64,000 nucleotides of DNA from Aphelenchoides besseyi (Eukaryota > Nematoda > Chromadorea > Rhabditida > Aphelenchoididae). The DNA lies in the NCBI GenBank assembly GCA_024699855.1, contig JAMPIQ010000002.1:17484001-17548000 (forward strand), given 5' to 3'. This document shows positions 10,645 to 20,299 of the stretch, in pieces. Within the stretch, counting starts at the first letter, position 1. Every line of letters starts with the position of its first letter. The position numbers and the translations under genes were made by a program. The notes beneath the pieces were generated by a model, which saw nothing but the letters and a program-made list of their open reading frames with translations, did not search any database and was not told where the DNA came from.

Positions 10645-12707
10645 TTCAGGAACTAAAAGAACTTTGTTTTAAAACTCGTACGTGAAGTGCAAACTAAAAA
10701 CATCGCGGAAACAGAGTTGAAACTCAGAATCGATAACTGAAGAATTTTATTACCACGGTTAATCGGTGAAAAGAAATGTCAATTGACGTGTGAATCGGAG
10801 TCAGAACGTGGCGTGCGATTATGACGATGAATCGGACATCGACAACAATGGCGAAAGGCTCAAAATCGTTCCTTTCCAGTTCTTCCCCAACATCGCCCTC
10901 CGCACGATTTGATCGGCATCTTATTTCGACGGGTTCAAGTTCTGACGCCGTCGTTAACGACGATCAGCCGTAGGGCGACGGGTTACGTTGTTCAGCAGCT
11001 CCACAGGGTAGCGAACGAATTTTCGACGGAAGAAGCGCACTTCGACGGCGAACTGCAACCGTTTTCTGGAAGCAAAACGGCGCGATTTACGAAACGCCAT
11101 TCGACGAGTTCAGTGAAATAGCCGATTAGCCTGAACACGACGGAAGGCAGATCACTGCTCCCGCATCATCAACGCAAACTTGTTTCCGCATGTAAATTTG
11201 AAGTTTGATTTGTTTTCTCAGCTCTCGAATGAGAAGTTGTTTTGCTCGAAAATCATCCCCAAGGTTGTTTACCAGACGTTTTGCACAAATTGAAGTTTTA
11301 ACAACCGATCAGCAAGTCAGGATTCGTGTTTTTTTGCTTTACAACCACTCCAAAATGCAAACGTCTCTGCAAACTCGACACGATTACGATCCTCCTCATT
11401 GCGGTACATCGACGAAGAACAGGTAGTGGAGTGTTGATAAGGAAGTGTGAATGTTACCGTTCTTTTACGACCAATTCAACCACCTTTTATGACCACCGCT
11501 TACAAGAGCAAAATTTTTGCAACTTTTTCAATTGAAATCGTAAACTCCAGACATCAGAAGTTGGACAACACATTACGAGAGGTTACAGTAACCGGGAATT
11601 TGAGAGCGTGTGTGCGAGTATCCGAAGCGTCCACACACGATTTGTACCCAAGAGAACACTCGAGAGAACGTCTTTTTCGCGCATCACTTGAAAACGCAAA
11701 TTCGCTTGTTTTTCAAGCAACGCTTTTCGTCTTAAAATTAATCTCGTTTCGGCAAGGCCAACGCATCGGATTGCTCAAAAATGGCGTCAAACATCTTAAT
11801 CCGCCGTACGCAAGGTGTGAAAGGGTCAGAAACGGATCCCGAGACTTTCTTCTTTGTAATCGGCCGCCGCGCCTTTATGTGGATCTCGAGCGATCGACGT
11901 TCCCCTTCGTTGTTTATGTGCGTGTCCAAAGTTGGAGGGCGCCGCGCTTTTGTTCAACGCGCCGTTCATGCGTCTACGGTTTTTTTATTGTCAGCGATCA
12001 ATTTCAATCGATCAAAAGTTGGACGCCGACATTTCGCCGGAACTGTGTGTGGGCAACGAACACTAATCCGCGATTAAAATTTTATGTTCGAGAATCGCAG
12101 TCGTTTTTTTCTTGGCACCGACGCGCCAAGGCTCCAAAAACCGTCCGATCGGATTCCCCAAACCTCTGCGATTTATCAACGGTTTATCGTTGGACGCGAA
12201 CAAACAGTTTTTGCGTCGAAAGAAAATTGCCGCGCTCTTCTGCGGTCGTGACCGGTCAACAAACGGTGGCGCCGTGGACGCATCTTCAGAAAATTCATTG
12301 ACGGCGCCTAGTCGTTTTTTTGCGGCTACCGATTTGCAGAAGCGGCGAAGATGAAAAAAGCCGTGAAAGTGAACGGACCTTGTTATCAGTTGTCTTCGCA
12401 AATAAACCGTAATGAATCCGATGAACATGAGAAGAAGACCGACCGAGAGACGCGATAAGAACGACAAGTCTTCCGTTCCGTGTTTTAGCGTTTTACATCG
12501 AGTGGGAAAAAAACAACTAAAACGGAATTACAATCCAAATTGTTGCCAACGAAGAGTCTGCAAGTTTTCTCCTTTTTATTCGGAAAGATATTAGTTTAGG
12601 ACAAGGTGTACTTTGCGGTTAACAATATACAAAAACAACAATATAATAGATCTTAGATATGATTGTAATTATTAACGGTTAGAGACACTATCTTCCATTC
12701 GTCGAGT
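10645..12707. other. Long intergenic region with CpG-rich, stop-poor segments
   Basis: About 2 kb with no recognised gene. It spans the promoter of the secreted proline-rich gene and the 3' flank of the caudal gene. Between about 11,200 and 12,360 the base composition changes to frequent TTTTTCG and CGCG runs, leaving an unusually long open frame (11447-12301, +, GTG start) whose translation is rich in arginine, serine, phenylalanine and cysteine and shows no domain. I treat it as noncoding but report it as a finding. Confidence 0.4.
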
Positions 12708-14329
12708 TCATTCGTGTACCCGCATCAAACGAATCGAACCATTCGATTTCTGTCGTCGTTCTTTTGCTCGTCTAAATCGTCAATGTCAGTTGAAGAAGCA
12801 CTTGATATCTGGATTTTAAATTGTTAAGCAATGGAGTTGATTGGTTTTGGCCTTGATACTTGTTAATTGAATTGCCGGAACGAAAAAGCAGCTCAAGGTT
12901 ATTGGACGTTTCCGATTGTCGGTTTATGGGCCCGTCGCCAGATGTGTTTTTGGGTCCCGAAACGCTTTGACCTCACGGCAACAAGGCGATTGGCCGTAAA
13001 TCATCAGCGACGTTAACATTGCCGTTCGCGCTTTTCCATTTTTGGGAAAATGACCAGATGCCTTCCATCAGAGCTTGTGGAATACGGTAAGCAAAACGTC
13101 CAAGAGTTTTCTCCACTTGCTACCCCCGATGTGAATTCCCATTAAGAGATCGTATTCCGAAAAGCTCTGATCAAGTGCCAAAGAAAGTTTCTTGCGAGAA
13201 AGCGATTTCCATCGAGAACGTGCAATTAATCAAGTTATGCAAACAAAAGAAAACCGCAGCTTATTGACAAATTTATTGTCGCGGCTCGATTGTGATCATC
13301 ACAACGATAACAACTCGACGATTTCATGCGCATAGCCGTGTGTCCGCAATCGCGTTTGAGGTCAATGAAAAATTAATGGGATCAATTGAGTTTAAAAGCT
13401 CTCAGAAAACACTTACCGATTCTGATACCAAATCTTCACTTGTCGTTCTGTCAGCTTCAAATCCGTCGCCAAACGAGTTTTCTGTTCAGTTGTCACGAAC
13501 TGCGAGCTGCAGAACTCTTGTTCGAGCGCTAGTCGCTGCTGATCGGTGTATACCGTACGGTATTTGTCGGTGGTACGAACTCGAACATCTGAAAGCAAAC
13601 GATGAGATTTTTGAGAAAAATCAAAACAATAAAAGAAGTTTCAAACGGTTCGAAAACTTACTGTTTGTACCGGCACCCACTTGATGACCGAGATTCGTTG
13701 GTTGGACGAGCGACGAACTCCGAGGCGCAGAGCATTGCTTGCTTTTGGATTGCAGTCTCCATTGATTTATCATTGTCGGATTCTGCATGAAATCCACGCA
13801 ACTTGCCGCCGCAGCAAATGGTCCTGCTCCACCGTAATAACTACCGTAATACGGAGTCATTAACGACGTTGAAGCGGCGAACTGATCGGCGTAACCGTCC
13901 TACAAGAACAATCGATTGAGAATTAATGATGGAACTTACGTTAACGAACTGGTTATAAAACGAGTTAGCTGCGGCGGCCATGTCCAGATTGGAGTTTGAG
14001 TTTAATGTGAAGTCGAACTCGGCACTTTGACTTTTCCACTCATCAGCCGGCGAGCTCCGTTGACCATTCTGCGACATGTAATAGTCGTACGGGTTGTTGT
14101 TGGTCGTCGGCAGAAACGGAACGGCCGGATTCATGGCAGCGATCGAAGTTGTCGGTGTGCTGCCGCTTGATGTTGCCGCCATGTTCGCGTAGGGCATGGC
14201 CGCAAACCCATTCGGCAACTGAGTGTTGAAGAAGGGTTGGGATGGTCGTTGCTGGAACGTTGTAGCGGTGGTCGGATCCGGCGGCACACCATTGCCACAA
14301 CTCGAAAACTCGTTTGGGTTTCCGTTCAT
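12708..14329 (-). CDS. Caudal/Cdx-type homeobox transcription factor (pal-1-like)
   Basis: Sequence-specific DNA-binding developmental regulator of the caudal family, normally acting in posterior patterning. The start is taken at [14 protein letters not shown] (14329), just after a probable splice acceptor (ATATTTAG). The N-terminal two thirds are low complexity (proline, serine, asparagine, tyrosine). The homeodomain begins [20 protein letters not shown], continues [13 protein letters not shown], and is completed after a roughly 645-bp intron (13416 down to 12772) by [12 protein letters not shown]. The acceptor is ATTTAG and phase 2 joins exactly. The stop is 16 codons after the homeodomain end. 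The third-helix residue that is almost always phenylalanine (WFQN) is tyrosine here (WYQN). DKYR and QIKIW/QVKIW-type residues support caudal over other homeobox classes. A weak W-containing motif (MINQWRLQ) lies before the homeodomain, but a clear YxWM hexapeptide was not seen. Confidence 0.85.
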
Positions 14330-16226
14330 GCTGTCCGACGGTTTTTGTTCTAAATATGACAAGCTAATTGTAAACGAAAGCCGTAAATGCGAAGCAGTAA
14401 ACACGAGGATATGCGATTCGAAAACGTTGGGGCGGATACTCGTGATCGACGTGGTCATATTAATAGATCGTAGTTCACGAGTAAGTAAACGAAAATATTG
14501 ACATGGAATTTTAAAAGTGCGAAGAGTGTCGATTAAGTTTTATGAGTTTCCCTCAACATTTACAATTTTGCACTTTAAGGTTCTAAATCAACGGGAGACC
14601 AGACGATCGCAACATTTTTGCGATTGGTCGCAAAAGGAAAACGATACGCAAATTGCCGATTCAAGTGGGTGGAGCCTATCGGACGCGTTTATCCAATTTG
14701 CGGGCCAAGTTGAGCACCTACGAGCAAACAAAACCGATGCGCGGAAACGAATGCCGCCGCCTCGTATCCGACGGTTAATCTTCACGCTTCGAACAAACCG
14801 GTTACATGAACTTTTTTGGAACATTACGGTACCCGTGATTGATTACAAAACCGGAAAGGATTAGCGAATTACAAGGACAACAATAAGCGTGAAAGCGAGT
14901 CAACATAAAAGAAGGAGCGGTGCAATCGAACGGCAGCCGAAATTTAGCGGACTAACAAGCGTTCGATCGCTGCGATTGGTAGCTGCGGCTGATAACACCA
15001 CGGCGACTTTTTTGCCTCTAAACCCCAAAATAAAACCGATGAATCAAAAGTCCATTGATTCAATTACTAAATTTCGATTGTGAATGACGCCCACTTTCCG
15101 TTACCGTATTCTCGTGGACCGTTGGAAGAAGCGTCATGTCAGCAAACTTTTCGCTAATCCGCCACCATCAACTTCGACGTTTTCGGGATCGGATATCGTA
15201 AAAGTTGCCGGTTTACAACGAACGTCCGTTGGACTCAAAAACGCAGTCGCCAATTACTTGCGAAAATCTGAACATTGCGCGCCGCACGGTCTGGAAACGT
15301 TGGCGGGAGGTGCGGGCGTGATTAGAAGCCGAAACGCATAAAACGGGCGCTAAATTGCGTATTCACGACGCGCTTCAGTTTGGCGATTTTATTGGCCGCA
15401 ACCCAACACCCGATTATGACGAATCGGGAAAAACGTCCACTTCTCTACGGTAACATACGATCGTGAACCCAAAAAGTTGAGTGAAAGACACCAAAACCCC
15501 AACGAGCGAACTGTAAAAATGAACTGATTGTAGACAGAAATCACTGGACTGTAAAGCGGTTGAGTTCACGAATGACGGCTAACCATGCACTTTGACCGTA
15601 GGTGAGATGCTTTCTGTCAAAGTGACCGTTGACAAGGTGTTATGCTGGCAGTCAACATATAACCGACCGGCACAATTCTCACGACTCTGCGATCACCTCA
15701 ATCCAATAAACATGACAAACAGACGACACGCGTGTGATTGGACACCGCGAGGGATATTTCGATGGTGAACCCAACGGATCTCCTTTTTGTACACCGCAAA
15801 TCATTTTGTCAATCGAATTAAAGACGTTTTGTGAAAACCGTCCAACAAACGATAAACCTTCTCTTGGCCATGTTCCTTTGTGTCGAGCTGTTAGCTCGTG
15901 CTGTTGTTTTTGGTTTAGATCGTCAAACTTAAAATTCTGAATTACACTGCAGATCATCAAATTTTACCGCGCACATCTCTGCTTTCGTGTTTAATTTTCG
16001 TATGCACAGTTTTGAAAGCAACTTGTGAAATTCACATTTTTCGTTGGATTTTCGGCTTCACTTCAGAATCTCGAATCGATTGTCATTCTTTGGCATTTTG
16101 TTTTGCTTTTGATGACAAAGAACTTCTTGTTGTACATTTACATTTTCCGTGTCAATCCTCGACCAGTTGATTGTTTGTATTTGCGAAGTCTGTTCATTCT
16201 CGCTTTGATTTCAGATCCCAAACGAA
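14330..16226. other. Intergenic region between the caudal and DSS1 genes
   Basis: About 1.9 kb between two divergently oriented genes, so both promoters should lie here. Several 80-115-codon open frames (for example 14517-14864 +, 15084-15341 +, 15679-15960 -) show no domain and are discounted. A small hairpin, CACTTTGAC...GTCAAAGTG, lies near 15,590-15,625. The base immediately 5' of the DSS1 leader is a TTTCAG acceptor at about 16,213, fitting a spliced or trans-spliced 5' leader. Confidence 0.35.
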
Positions 16227-16577
16227 ATGGCCGATTCTGGAGACGCGAAGACTGCAACCAAAGAGACGGGTGCAAACGGCAAACCACAGGAAATCGACAC
16301 GCTGCCCATCGATACGGATCAGACCGAAGTTCAGGAGTCGTTCAAGGGCTTCGACGACGGCGATGAGTTCGAAGAGTTTCCGATCTACGATGTAAAAGAG
16401 ATTCAAACACCCGAAGAGCCGACGGACGTGAACGCGTGGGAAGACGTAAGTCAAAACTTTTCATTCGTATTCCATTGTAAATTTCAGAATTGGGAAGACG
16501 AAACCGTGGAAAAGGATTTCAGTTTGCAGCTTCGTGAAGAGCTTCCAAACACCAATAAACGCAAAGCACAGTTCTAA
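16227..16577 (+). CDS. dss-1: DSS1/SEM1 homologue, 26S proteasome lid and BRCA2/TREX-2-associated acidic protein
   Basis: Small, disordered, acidic protein that stabilises large complexes (the proteasome lid, TREX-2, BRCA2-type recombination factors). Two exons, 16227-16445 and 16488-16577, are separated by a 42-nt intron (GTAAGT...TTTCAG) and encode about 102 residues. The diagnostic region is FDDGDEFEEFPIYD, then WEDNWEDETVEKDFS and LQLREEL, which matches the two acidic/aromatic patches and the C-terminal helix of DSS1. The N-terminus is longer than in vertebrate DSS1 (70 residues). An AATAAA lies about 90 bases after the stop. The acceptor at about 16,213, directly upstream of the ATG, may serve a 5' leader intron or trans-splicing. 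Identification is secure from the motif order. Confidence 0.93.
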   Translation: MADSGDAKTATKETGANGKPQEIDTLPIDTDQTEVQESFKGFDDGDEFEEFPIYDVKEIQTPEEPTDVNAWEDVSQNFSFVFHCKFQNWEDETVEKDFSLQLREELPNTNKRKAQF

Positions 16578-17727
16578 GTTATTTGATCTTTGAGTTCATG
16601 TCATTTCCGATTATTCGTCATTTCTCCCTATCTCTTGTTTTATCGCTAACCACGAATCTGTAAAACGAAATAAATAAGCTAAACGATTGTGATCGTCGAT
16701 GTTGTTGCAAGAAGTTGAATAGGGAGTTCAATTGCTTGTTCGTAGTCTAACGAAACCCCAAAAGAATCATAGGGTCCTTCTTAGTTTTGTATTGTTCAAA
16801 ACCTTCCATTCAACTCGTCCATTAACACATTCAAGAACCTCATCTCCAATGATTTATTACTCAGTTAGCACGTTACGAAACGCTTGTACTTGGGGTAAAT
16901 ACGAGAAGATGAAAATGTTTTATTTTATCTTACAAAACGATTTGACATTTCTTACAAACTCGAGCGTAAGACGGCGAACAACAAAGTGCATTCACGCTTA
17001 ATCGCTTAGTTGGCATGGCGACCACTCTTCAGATGCGGAGAGACCGATTGGCCGAATAAGCGTTTCCGCCTGGAGAGACGCCTATTTGCTCTGACTACGG
17101 TAATGGATGGATTGAGCTCGAAATGCCTGTAGGATGCCGAACATCAAATGTCACCAACGAAAAAGACCGCCGTCCAGTGTTGAATTCTATTCTGTGGACG
17201 AGCAATTGCCGTCGTCAAGTCGTTAATTTGTACGTAAAGTCTAATCGATTGCAATTCGTCGACACGATGCCACAGGAGATTTCACAGCGTAGGTAGTTTT
17301 TTTCCAAAAGTTCCCACAAGAATTCTTTCGATCGGCACACGCATCCGGTGAACGGAAATCTCTGTCGTGGCAGCATTTCCGCAACAGCGATAAGTAGTTG
17401 GTGGAGAGGACAGAACCATTGCAACCGAACTTCTCGGTGAAGACTTTCTTACTCTCTCTCGTCTAATCGAACCAAAGCTGTTGGAGACCGTTGTTGTGGG
17501 TTCCGGAAATCCGTTTGTTGTGCGCGATTCTCGTGAATTTGCAGCTACAACAATAAGCCGAGAGATGTTGTTTGGCGGGTTGCCGTTTGTTGCTTTTTCG
17601 ACCTAATGGCCGGAAGTTGTCGTTCGATTGCGAATCCAAAATTGTTAAAACCGTTTCAGTTTATGTCAAATAACTTAGTTGTGAACGTCGTTCACATGTT
17701 GCGATCTCATTTTTAAGGTGTCTAAAA
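16578..17727. other. Intergenic region upstream of the ETS gene
   Basis: About 1.1 kb containing the DSS1 3' flank and the presumed promoter of the ETS gene. Open frames at 16732-17001 (+) and 17215-17424 (-) have no domain. A further 5' exon of the ETS gene could be hidden here, because the start of that gene is not certain. No binding-site cluster was recognised. Confidence 0.35.
16669..16674 (+). promoter_or_regulatory. Candidate polyadenylation signal for DSS1
   Basis: AATAAA 92 bases downstream of the DSS1 stop codon, on the coding strand. Position and sequence fit a canonical poly(A) signal; use is inferred. Confidence 0.5.
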
Positions 17728-19021
17728 ATGCGGAGGTTTTTGTCTCTCCATTTCACAAGATTTGCTCTTGACAGTAATACACGCTTTCGCAAGTCTTCCT
17801 GTTTATAATCTTTCGTTTTTAAACCTCTTGAGATGATGTTTAGCATTGCCGATCTCTTGGTCCGAAAACATTCAACTCGCAGCTCTGAATGATTCCTTCA
17901 ATTATCCATTCTACGAATGCACACCCACCGACCAGCTCACAACTGCTAATGGAGACGTTGCAACTATTGCACCGACTAACGGAGCTCAGCTACCAAGTTT
18001 TTCGACTCAATCAACCGTATCAGAGAACTTCAATTATCCATTGGTTGTTGGTAATACGGAAATAAAAGTTCCGACGAAACCACTTCGTTTAGAAAACCGC
18101 CAATACACGGCTTTTCTGACAAAACTCCCACCTCAAGGTTTTTGTACCGATAAAAAAGCTTAATCTTAATATCTGTTCTTAGGTAGTGGTCAAGTACAGT
18201 TGTGGCAATTTCTACTCGAATTGCTGGCTGCGGCAGCCGAAAACGCTCATTGTATTGCATGGGAAGGACCACAAGGTGAATTCAAATTGATTGATCCCGA
18301 CGAAGTCGCAAGAAAATGGGGAGAACGCAAAAGGTAAAACAAGGCCGAGTTCTATGCTTCATTCTCGTTTCAGTAAACCGAGCATGAACTACGACAAGTT
18401 GAGTCGTGCACTTCGTTACTATTACGATAAGAACATTATGGCCAAAGTACATGGCAAACGCTACGCCTACAAATTCGATTTTCGTGGTCTGATGCAAGCA
18501 TGTCAAAACGTTGCTGCTTCGAGTCTTGCTCAGAATCTCAGCGATGTATCCAACACACTACCCATTACAATGCCTACGGTTACGACTGTTCCATCAACTT
18601 TGCCAGTTTACATGTCGACAAGTGAGTTATGACTTGTAATTCATAGAGGATTGAGCTTTCAGATCAAACAACTCCAAACTTGTTCCTTCAACGCTGCACT
18701 TCAATTCCACGTCTTGCCACACCAACAACCAATACATTTGCACCGTATCCACCCTTCATTCCATCACCCTATGATAGACTTCAACTTCCGCCTTGTGGTG
18801 GCGCTTTCACGCTTGACGGCACAACAATGCCTCCAATCAACAGTCTCTCAGCAAATTTTAATTCGCCTTATTGGAGTTCTCCACGAATGCCTTCAACTCA
18901 GCAATATATCTGTTCACCACAAATGCCCCCCACTACGTACTATTCGATCAACGGTCAGAAATACGAGGTCCCAACAGCATCTCAAAACAAACTTGATTCC
19001 GATACAACATTACGTTTGTAG
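17728..19021 (+). CDS. ETS-domain transcription factor, ERG/FLI/FEV class (Pet-1/ETS-5-like)
   Basis: DNA-binding transcription factor with a complete ETS domain spliced from three exons: [20 protein letters not shown], then [39 protein letters not shown], and [20 protein letters not shown] with [13 protein letters not shown]. The winged-helix core and the two DNA-contacting arginines of the [14 protein letters not shown] helix are intact. CIAWEG and GLMQACQ favour FEV/Pet-1 within the ERG group. Introns are short (42 nt or so). The 3' exon encodes a proline-, serine- and tyrosine-rich tail ending DSDTTLRL. The 5' end is inferred: ATG at 17728 ([15 protein letters not shown]) joined by a 69-nt intron to [10 protein letters not shown], because the second exon itself has no in-frame ATG. 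In other animals FEV/Pet-1 drives serotonergic or chemosensory neuron fate; that role is by family only. Confidence 0.88.
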
Positions 19022-19035
19022 ATCACTTTCATGCG

Positions 19036-19041
19036 AATAAA
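19036..19041 (+). promoter_or_regulatory. Candidate polyadenylation signal for the ETS gene
   Basis: AATAAA begins 15 bases after the TAG stop. It is close, but compact 3' untranslated regions are common in such genomes. The inference rests on position only. Confidence 0.4.
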
Positions 19042-19232
19042 CCTTTGGATTTTACGATAAATGGCATTCATTGTATCTGGAAGCAATCTCAAAGTAGAAC
19101 GTTTAGGAACAGGACGATCTAATAGATGGTCCATGATCGTATTTTTCTATGTTGAGATTCAAATTAAATCTTCTTGGTTAAGTGATTGAAAGTTTGACGA
19201 CGCTTCACTGAGCGATATACGGCAACTAGAAT

Positions 19233-19332
19233 NNNNNNNNNNNNNNNNNNNNNNNNNNNNNNNNNNNNNNNNNNNNNNNNNNNNNNNNNNNNNNNNNNNN
19301 NNNNNNNNNNNNNNNNNNNNNNNNNNNNNNNN
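19233..19332. other. Assembly gap of exactly 100 N
   Basis: One hundred consecutive N bases, a conventional scaffold placeholder of unknown true length. Its right edge abuts a tandem duplication and then a satellite array, so the gap most likely reflects collapsed repeats. Confidence 0.95.
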
Positions 19333-20245
19333 ATTCCCTTTTTTGAACTCCTTTTTTGATGAAACCCTTGAAATTGTCTTTTTTTGAGACCCCTGAAAAC
19401 TAGTAATTCAAATTGTCATTCAACTCGTCTACCTATTTTTTATTAAGAAGCGGTGGTCTTTTGTGGGCTCGAAATTGTTTGACGGAAACCTGAAAATGCA
19501 GAAGAAAGGGCTCGAAATCTGAAACCTGGAAAATATAGTTCATGAAAATATACTAGACCATTTCTTGGGCACGAAAGTTTTTGTCCTCTAATTCTACAAC
19601 TCGTCCACCTTTATTAACGGAGTGTTGGGGGGTCGTGTTTGTTCAATTAATTTGGTGGTGTTGGCTCGAAAAATAGTTTTGAGCTTGTTCTCAAACAGCA
19701 ACCGAAGGTTGGTTGGCAGGGACTAATGGGGTGGCGGTTCTTTTTTGGCCGAATCCGTGACCTGTGGATATTGAAATTGCAGACCTGTTGATGGGGGTGG
19801 CGGGGACTGCTGTGGGGTGGGCGGGGGTGGATAAACTACCTGGCGCTCTTTTTTTTAACCGAAACCGTGACCTGTGGAAGGGGGAATTGCTGACCTTTTG
19901 AACCCTTATTTTTGAGCCCTGAAAATTGCAGCCCTTTTGAACCCCTTTTAATTGCCCTTTTTAATTCCCTTTTTTGAACTCCTTTTTTTGAAACCCTTGA
20001 AATTGTCTTTTTTGAGACCCCTGAAACTAGTAATTCAAATTGTCATTCAACTCGTCTACCTATTTTTATTAAGAAGCGGTGGTCTTTTGTGGGCTCGAAA
20101 TTGTTTGACGGAAACCTGAAAATGCAGAAACTCGAAATCTGAAACCTGAAAATATAGTTCATGAAAATATACTAGACCATTTCTTGGCACGAAAGTTTTT
20201 GTCCTCTAATTCTACAACTCGTCACCTTTATTAACGGAGTGTTGG
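19333..20245. repeat. Tandem duplication with a 631-bp unit
   Basis: The block starting ATTCCCTTTTTTGAACTCC at 19333 begins again at 19964 and runs almost identically, with small indels in homopolymers, to about 20245. That makes one full unit plus a half unit. The unit contains G-rich runs (GGGGTGGCGG, GTGGGGTGGGCGGGGGTGG near 19,730-19,830) and T-rich runs. The first copy starts directly at the N gap, so more copies may be missing. No coding potential was seen. Confidence 0.85.
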
Positions 20246-20299
20246 GGGTGTAGTTGGTCGGTTTGAGGCATCTTCAAATACATCACGTCAAAATATGGT

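Noticed and set aside
11447..12301. 284-codon open frame (+)
   Set aside because: GTG start, no domain, composition driven by CpG-rich TTTTTCG runs, and the opposite strand is equally open. Kept as a finding but not called as a gene.
13602..13863. Plus-strand open frames over the caudal gene
   Set aside because: They are antisense shadows of the caudal exons and carry no domain.
15580..15630. Short hairpin CACTTTGAC...GTCAAAGTG as a possible small RNA
   Set aside because: The stem is only nine base pairs with an unremarkable loop; too short to call as a precursor.
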